Below, piece after piece: positions 16,281 through 20,402 of a DNA stretch of 20,402 nt (its first letter is position 1; every line of letters starts with the position of its first letter). Source of the stretch: JBFGCT01 sp041581055. Lineage in GTDB: Bacteria > Actinomycetota > Acidimicrobiia > Acidimicrobiales > Ilumatobacteraceae. Location of the stretch: positions 1 to 20,402 of the forward strand of contig JBFGCT010000061.1 in the NCBI GenBank assembly GCA_041581055.1, in the 5' to 3' direction. The position numbers and the translations under genes were made by a program. The notes beneath the pieces are model-generated. The model did not search any database, was not told where the DNA came from, and was given only the letters and a program-made list of their open reading frames with translations.

Positions 16281-17111
16281 CTAGGCCTCCGCGCCGACCC
16301 GCTCGGGGGTCGAGGCCGGCATCGCCAGGTTCTCGCGCAGGATCCGCTCACGGCGGTGCAACAGGTAGCACAGTCCGAAGAAGACCATCCCGCCGCCGAT
16401 GGTCAGCACGACCGCCGGCTGGCGGCGGGCGCCGAGGTCGCGGATCATGTAGACGTACTGCCGCTGGCGGTTCTCGTCGACCTCGAGCACCACGGGGGCG
16501 CGGCCGGGCTCGGTGCGCACCTGCTCCAGGGCGGCAGCCTCGGCGACGACGTAGTGCGGCTCGTGGAAGAACGCGACGAAGTCCAACGTGTCGTTGATCT
16601 TCGGATACCGCTCGCCGCCGATGTCGAAGATCTCGGTGATCTCGAACTGGCCGGCGGTGAACGCCCCCTCCTCTTCGAGGAACACGCTCGCCGAGGCCTG
16701 GGCCTGCCCGAACGCCGGCGACGCCTTGTCGAGCACGACCCAGCCCTCGTCGATGAACTGGTCGGCGACCAGCTCCGCTTCATCGGAGAACGTGGCGTCG
16801 TCGGGGATGGGGGGGAGCTGTTCGAGCACGCCTCCGGCCCGGAGCGCTCCGGAGTCCTGGAGCACCGTCGCGCCGGGCACCGCCTCCCACGTCGGGTCCG
16901 GCCCGCGCAGCCCGATGCCGTAGATCCACCAGGTGATGCCCATCAGCATCATCCAGCCGGCGAGCCCGGTGAGCGCCACGAGGAACGCCAGGCGGGCGCC
17001 CATGTTGGTCGCCAAGATGAGGTAGATGCTGCCCATCAGCACCACGACGCCCATGATGACCGTGAGCAGACCGCGGAGCTCGGGCTCCCAACCGATTGCC
17101 AGTAGTGCCAT
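16281..17111 (-). CDS. Unassigned membrane protein between bc-type and complex I genes
   Basis: 276 residues, start ATG 17111 with GGAG at about ten bases. I do not recognise a family. Two hydrophobic segments near the N-terminus (about 14-34 and 40-68, the latter ending WWIYGIGLRGPDPTWE) are followed by a soluble region of about 160 residues (70-231) and a third helix (232-252) before a strongly basic end (HRRERILREN). By the positive-inside rule the C-terminus would be cytoplasmic, the soluble region outside and the N-terminus outside; this is inference. There are no haem motifs, and the only cysteine is within helix 3, so it binds no obvious cofactor. It lies three bases after the cytochrome c gene and two before nuoA. 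That fits an accessory subunit or assembly factor of the quinol:cytochrome c complex. Confidence 0.85.
   Translation of the reverse strand: MALLAIGWEPELRGLLTVIMGVVVLMGSIYLILATNMGARLAFLVALTGLAGWMMLMGITWWIYGIGLRGPDPTWEAVPGATVLQDSGALRAGGVLEQLPPIPDDATFSDEAELVADQFIDEGWVVLDKASPAFGQAQASASVFLEEEGAFTAGQFEITEIFDIGGERYPKINDTLDFVAFFHEPHYVVAEAAALEQVRTEPGRAPVVLEVDENRQRQYVYMIRDLGARRQPAVVLTIGGGMVFFGLCYLLHRRERILRENLAMPASTPERVGAEA
16286..16290 (-). promoter_or_regulatory. Ribosome-binding site of nuoA
   Basis: CCTCC on the plus strand reads GGAGG on the coding strand, seven bases ahead of the GTG at 16278. This supports GTG as the true start and lets nuoA be translated independently of the gene before it. Confidence 0.7.
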
Positions 17112-17114
17112 GTC

Positions 17115-18203
17115 TCACAAACTCCGTACGTACTCGACAACGGCTTCGATTTGCTGGTCGGTCAGCATGGCCCCGAACGCCGGCATGCGGCCGCTGCCCT
17201 GACCCTGGTTCCCGTAGACCTTGCCGAACTCGGAACCGCCCTTGATGAACGCGATCATGTCGGACTCGTTGTTGAAATGGCTGTTGGTCGAGCCGCCGGT
17301 CAGGTTCCAGCCGTACGCGCCCTGGCCCGTCACCCCCGGGTCGTCGAAGCTCCACCCCTGGGTGTGGCATCGAGCGCAGCTGTACGCCCCGCTCCCCAAC
17401 TCGAGGTTGAACAGCGCCTCGCCGTAGCTCGCCGCGTCGCCGTCGTCGACCGCCTTGCGGGCCGCCGCCTCGATCTCGTCCTGGATCGACGACGGCAGGC
17501 GCCCGGACTCGCACAGCTGCTCACCGAAGAACTGGGCGTCGGCCTCCCCCTCGCCGCACTCCTCGCGCGGGATCTGGATGCTCTTCATGTACTCGATCAG
17601 GTTGTCGATCTGCTGCTCGTTCATCGGGCCGCCGCCGACGAGGCCCCACGGCGACATCGGCGAGAACGGGCGCCCGTAGTTGAGGATGAAGCGCACCTCG
17701 TCGTCGGAGAACCGGTACATCACCGTGTTCAGCGCGGGCGCCTTCCAGTTGACCGCGGACACCTCTCCGGTCAGCCGATTGGTGACCGTGAACGGGGCGA
17801 CGCCGCCGACGGCCTGCATGCCGCCGTGGCACCCGGCGCAGTTGAACCCGCCCTCGCCGGTCGGACGGAACAGCTCGCCACCCCAGCTCGCGAAGCGCTT
17901 GTCCCAGCCCTCCTGCGCGCCGGCCTGGCGGCTGGGCTCGAAGATCCAGTAGAGCGGGAGTGCGACCACGGTGATGAACAGCAAGATCACGCCGATGCCC
18001 ATCACCTGCGTCAGACGCGGCCCCTCGAGCGCCTCGTCGTCGTAGTACTCCCGGCGGTTCGGCGCCAGCTCGATCTCCGAGCCGACCTCCTTGCGCCCGG
18101 CGACGACGTTGGCGATTCCGTAGACCGCCCAGCCGACGAAGATGATCGCGACCCCGAAGATGGCGATGTTGGTGGTCGTCAGCGCGACCGTGCCACCCGC
18201 CAT
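17115..18203 (-). CDS. Membrane-anchored di-haem cytochrome c of the bc-type complex
   Basis: 362 residues from the ATG at 18203 (TGATG overlap with the Rieske stop). Two N-terminal helices (about 10-33 and 66-88) flank a short charged loop; two cytochrome c domains follow. The haem attachment motifs are CAGCH at 122-126 and CARCH at 276-280. Met340 in GSGRMPAFG is the likely sixth ligand of haem 2; for haem 1, Met183 or Met194 (FSPMSPWGLVGGGPM) are candidates. The domain ends YMKSI and YVRSL are typical last helices. A long linker between the domains holds Cys216 and Cys231, which could form a disulphide. It would take electrons from the Rieske protein and give them to an oxidase. Unlike the usual actinobacterial QcrC, the anchors here are at the N-terminus. 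Confidence 0.92.
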   Translation of the reverse strand: MAGGTVALTTTNIAIFGVAIIFVGWAVYGIANVVAGRKEVGSEIELAPNRREYYDDEALEGPRLTQVMGIGVILLFITVVALPLYWIFEPSRQAGAQEGWDKRFASWGGELFRPTGEGGFNCAGCHGGMQAVGGVAPFTVTNRLTGEVSAVNWKAPALNTVMYRFSDDEVRFILNYGRPFSPMSPWGLVGGGPMNEQQIDNLIEYMKSIQIPREECGEGEADAQFFGEQLCESGRLPSSIQDEIEAAARKAVDDGDAASYGEALFNLELGSGAYSCARCHTQGWSFDDPGVTGQGAYGWNLTGGSTNSHFNNESDMIAFIKGGSEFGKVYGNQGQGSGRMPAFGAMLTDQQIEAVVEYVRSL

Positions 18204-19081
18204 CAGTGGTCCCCACCGCCCGTGCAGTGCGGGCCTTCGGCCTCCTGGCCGGTCGTGTTGGTGCCGATCGCGGGGCCGGCGATCGTCTTGCCCGTGTCGA
18301 TGGTGACGTCCTCGTTCGATGAGATCGTCGCCGGGAAGCGGTCCATGCCGCGCGGCGCCGGCCCGGCCTTCTTCTCGCCGTTGCGGTTGTATTGCGACCC
18401 GTGGCACTGGCACTCGAACCACTGGCTGGTCGTGCACTCCGGGACACGGCAGCCGAGGTGCGGGCACTTCTGGCTCAGGACGGTGATGCCCTGCCGCATC
18501 GTCGTCAGGAGCACCTCGGGGTAGACGGCCTCGGCGGCCGGGATCGCCTCGGCGGGGTATTCGGTGATCCACGACTTGGCCTCGGCCGCGTAGAAGAACC
18601 CGTTGCCCTGCTTGATGCCGTCCCTGATCGCGCCGAGCTTGCCGACGGTGACCGTGCCGCCGAACCCACCGGTGCCGGTCGGCCAGAGGAACGCGACGAA
18701 GGCGGCGGCCGAGAACGACCCGATGCCGACGCTCATCAACGTGACCGTCGCGCGGTTGAAGAACTGGCGGCGCGAGACGCCGATCGCCTCGGGGTCCGGC
18801 GGCACCCACGGGACGATCGGTTGCGGCTCTTCGAACTTGGCCAGCGCCGTGCCGCGGGCGGCCGCGCCCTCGGCCTCGGCGTCGGCGCGGGTGCGTACCG
18901 CGCCGGGGGTGGCGATCGCCCCGGACCCGCTCTCGCGGGCGCGCCGATCGCGGGCGCGGGTCTCGCCCGAGAGCGCGCCGGCGCCACGGACGTCGTCACG
19001 GCGGGCGAACGAGAACAAGACGAGCGCGCCGAGCACGACGACGGCGACGATCACGATTCCGATGACTGCTGCGGTACTCAT
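18203..19081 (-). CDS. qcrA: Rieske 2Fe-2S subunit of the bc-type complex
   Basis: 292 residues from ATG 19081 (GGAG 11 bases upstream); the frame is open 18 codons further but those overlap the intergenic and upstream coding DNA. Order: a first helix (about 4-25), a long Arg/Ala/Glu-rich linker (26-100), a twin-arginine motif SRRQFFNRA (103-111) with a second helix (about 113-133), then the Rieske domain. Cluster boxes are CPHLGC (Cys206, His208, Cys211) and CQCHGSQYN (Cys224, Cys226, His227); Cys211 and Cys226 would form the standard disulphide. The Tat motif fits export of the folded cluster domain. Extra Cys216 and Cys286 and an end GPHCTGGGDH are not part of the standard fold. Two helices rather than the three usual in actinobacterial QcrA. 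Confidence 0.94.
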   Translation of the reverse strand: MSTAAVIGIVIVAVVVLGALVLFSFARRDDVRGAGALSGETRARDRRARESGSGAIATPGAVRTRADAEAEGAAARGTALAKFEEPQPIVPWVPPDPEAIGVSRRQFFNRATVTLMSVGIGSFSAAAFVAFLWPTGTGGFGGTVTVGKLGAIRDGIKQGNGFFYAAEAKSWITEYPAEAIPAAEAVYPEVLLTTMRQGITVLSQKCPHLGCRVPECTTSQWFECQCHGSQYNRNGEKKAGPAPRGMDRFPATISSNEDVTIDTGKTIAGPAIGTNTTGQEAEGPHCTGGGDH

Positions 19082-19104
19082 GCTGGGAGTTTCTCCATTC
19101 GGGG

Positions 19105-19890
19105 TCAGAGCTCGAAGAACAGGCCTTCGACCCACGGCCAGACGAAGTTGAAGCCGGGCCCTCGGAAGAACGACCCGATCATCACGAGGACCGCCCAGAA
19201 CATGATGTGGACGGTCATCAACGAGGTGGCGAACTTGCGGTCCTCCGGCTTGATGGAGGGGTTGCGGTCGAGGAACGGGGCGAGGATCAACGCGATCAAC
19301 CCGACACCGGGGATCGTGACGCCGGCGATCATCGGGTGGAACATCGTCAGCAGTTCCTGGAGGCCGAGGAAGTACCAGGGGGCCTTCGACGGGTTCGGCG
19401 TCTGGTTCGTGTTGGCCAGCTCGAGCAGTGGTGCGTTGACGAACACGGAGAAGATGAACGTGAAGGCGGTGCAGGCCAGGGCCGCGACGTACTCGGCGGC
19501 GAGCAGGTGCGGCCAGGTGTGGACCTTGTCGACCGGGACCGCCTTGACGTCCTGGATCGAACCGGACTTGACGACGGTGAGCAACCGCTGGGTGTGTCCG
19601 CCAGGGCCGGCCCCGACCGGGACCCCGCCGCCGGCGGGCGCGGCCGCCACCACGGCGCCGACCTTGTCGGCAACTGCGACGCCGCCGCCGGCGTCACCCG
19701 CCGAGTCGCCGCCGCCGGCCTTGGCGGCCTTCGCGGCCTGGCTGCGCTGCAGCAAGTGGTCGGGGATGCGCGAGTCGGCGGCCGGCTCGGCGGCCGATCC
19801 GGCGGCTTCGGCGGATTCGGACGATTCGCTCGCCGCCTTCTCGCGGGCCGCCTGCGCCCGCTTGAGGAGATGTTCTGGGATCTCAGTCAT
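19105..19890 (-). CDS. petD: Cytochrome b C-terminal subunit (subunit IV-like)
   Basis: 261 residues from the ATG at 19890. The last 160 residues (about 101-261) form a subunit-IV-type cytochrome b C-terminal part with three helices (about 130-152, 185-206, 222-242) and FLDRNPSIKPEDRK. The quinol-oxidation motif, PEWY in mitochondrial and many bacterial enzymes, is APWY here (170-173 in NPSKAPWYFLGLQELL), so the glutamate position is proline. The first 100 residues are an added, low-complexity region rich in Ala, Gly and Pro, starting with two copies of a short motif: IPEHLLKRAQAAREKA (4-19) and IPDHLLQRSQAAKAAK (42-57). Together with the gene before it, it makes a split, b6f-like cytochrome b. 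The symbol petD is by analogy only. Confidence 0.92.
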   Translation of the reverse strand: MTEIPEHLLKRAQAAREKAASESSESAEAAGSAAEPAADSRIPDHLLQRSQAAKAAKAGGGDSAGDAGGGVAVADKVGAVVAAAPAGGGVPVGAGPGGHTQRLLTVVKSGSIQDVKAVPVDKVHTWPHLLAAEYVAALACTAFTFIFSVFVNAPLLELANTNQTPNPSKAPWYFLGLQELLTMFHPMIAGVTIPGVGLIALILAPFLDRNPSIKPEDRKFATSLMTVHIMFWAVLVMIGSFFRGPGFNFVWPWVEGLFFEL

Positions 19891-19893
19891 CGC

Positions 19894-19900
19894 TCACCTC
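19894..19900 (-). promoter_or_regulatory. Ribosome-binding site of the subunit IV-like gene
   Basis: TCACCTC on the plus strand reads GAGGTGA on the coding strand, three bases before the ATG at 19890. It is the strongest such site in the window and fixes this start, so the unusual N-terminal region with its motif repeat is really translated. Confidence 0.75.
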
Positions 19901-19929
19901 GGCTCCTGCCTCACACCCAATCGGACAAC

Positions 19930-20402
19930 TCACAACGGACCGGAGATCCCGCCGTCCTTGCGGACCCGCCAGAAGTGGATCGCCATGAAGATGACGATGA
20001 TGAACGGGAAGAACAACACGTGCAACACGTACCATCGCAGCAACGTCTCCGGGCCGATCTCGGCGCCGCCGAGCAGGACGAATCGCACGTCCTGGCCGAA
20101 CACGGGCGTGAACCCCATCATGTTGGTGCCCACCGTCACCGCCCAGAGCGCCAGCTGGTCCCACGGCAGCAGGTAGCCGGTGAACGACAGCAGCTGGGTG
20201 AGGGTGAGCAGGATCACCCCGATCACCCAGTTGAACTCCCGCGGCGGCTTGTAGGCGCCGTGGTAGAAGACCCGCGCCATGTGGAGGAAGACCGCGAGGA
20301 CCATCAGGTGGGCGCCCCATCGGTGCATGTTCCTGACCAGCAGGCCGAACGTCACCGACGTCTGGAGGTTGGAGATGTCGTCCCAGGCAGCGGTCGCCTC
20401 GG
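19930..20402 (-). CDS. petB: Cytochrome b6-like N-terminal subunit (5' end outside window)
   Basis: Minus-strand frame running out of the right edge; 156 complete codons plus the TGA at 19932-19930 are visible, read from about helix A/B onward. Di-haem ligands: NMHRWGAHLMV...FLHMAR gives His-x13-His in helix B, and YVLHVLF...MAIHFW gives His-x14-His in helix D. The 14-residue spacing in helix D is the cytochrome b6 and Firmicutes pattern; mitochondrial-type bc1 has 13. GYLLPWDQLALWAVTVGTNM is the conserved loop and helix C region. The protein ends soon after helix D (RKDGGISGPL), showing that cytochrome b is split into two genes. The N-terminus, including a possible cysteine for a covalent haem, is not visible. 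A 39-base gap separates it from the next gene. Confidence 0.93.
   Translation of the reverse strand, partial: EATAAWDDISNLQTSVTFGLLVRNMHRWGAHLMVLAVFLHMARVFYHGAYKPPREFNWVIGVILLTLTQLLSFTGYLLPWDQLALWAVTVGTNMMGFTPVFGQDVRFVLLGGAEIGPETLLRWYVLHVLFFPFIIVIFMAIHFWRVRKDGGISGPL

Noticed and set aside
55..20176. Very long open frames on the plus strand opposite the nuo and bc-type genes (for example 55-2484, 2220-4457, 4037-5842, 9080-11290, 10866-12725, 18392-20176)
   Set aside because: They lie antisense to genes with clear family motifs and their translations are Arg/Gly/Ala/His-rich without any domain signature. Such frames are expected where GC is high and stop codons are rare.

Overview
The window is about 20.4 kb of high-GC bacterial DNA. 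It carries one almost continuous minus-strand block of respiratory-chain genes, plus the tail of one convergent plus-strand gene at the left edge. High GC, GTG and TTG start codons, overlapping stop/start codons and protein style point to an actinobacterium. The split cytochrome b and the low-complexity linkers suggest the class Acidimicrobiia. That placement is inference from general knowledge, not from a marker gene.

Layout in the direction of transcription (right to left). First comes a cytochrome bc-type quinol:cytochrome c oxidoreductase module: a cytochrome b6-like N-terminal subunit (cut by the right edge), a subunit-IV-like C-terminal cytochrome b protein, a Rieske 2Fe-2S protein with a twin-arginine motif, and a membrane-anchored di-haem cytochrome c. 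Next is a 276-residue membrane protein I cannot assign. Then follows a complete 14-gene NADH-quinone oxidoreductase (complex I) operon in canonical order nuoA-B-C-D-E-F-G-H-I-J-K-L-M-N. At the left end a plus-strand MFS exporter (C-terminal half only) converges on nuoN across 59 bases.

Almost every junction is a start/stop overlap (TGATG, ATGA, GTGA or TTGA) or a gap of a few bases, so the set is probably translationally coupled. The one sizeable non-coding gap in the block is 199 bases between nuoD and nuoE. It holds a perfect 2 x 30-bp tandem repeat and a GC-rich hairpin. Functionally, complex I would feed the quinone pool (probably menaquinone) and the bc-type complex would oxidise it and pass electrons to its di-haem cytochrome c and on to a terminal oxidase outside the window. 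All iron-sulphur, haem-ligand and main proton-channel residues I looked for are present, so the two complexes look functional.

Points worth a second look: a 66-bp near-identical segment shared by the N-terminal linkers of nuoC and nuoG; the unassigned membrane protein between the bc and nuo modules; an internal repeat of an IPxHLLxR-type motif in the tail of the subunit-IV-like protein; an APWY variant of the quinol-site PEWY motif; the nuoD-nuoE gap; and a repeated Asp/His tail on NuoM. No tRNA, rRNA, CRISPR array, insertion sequence or replication origin was seen.
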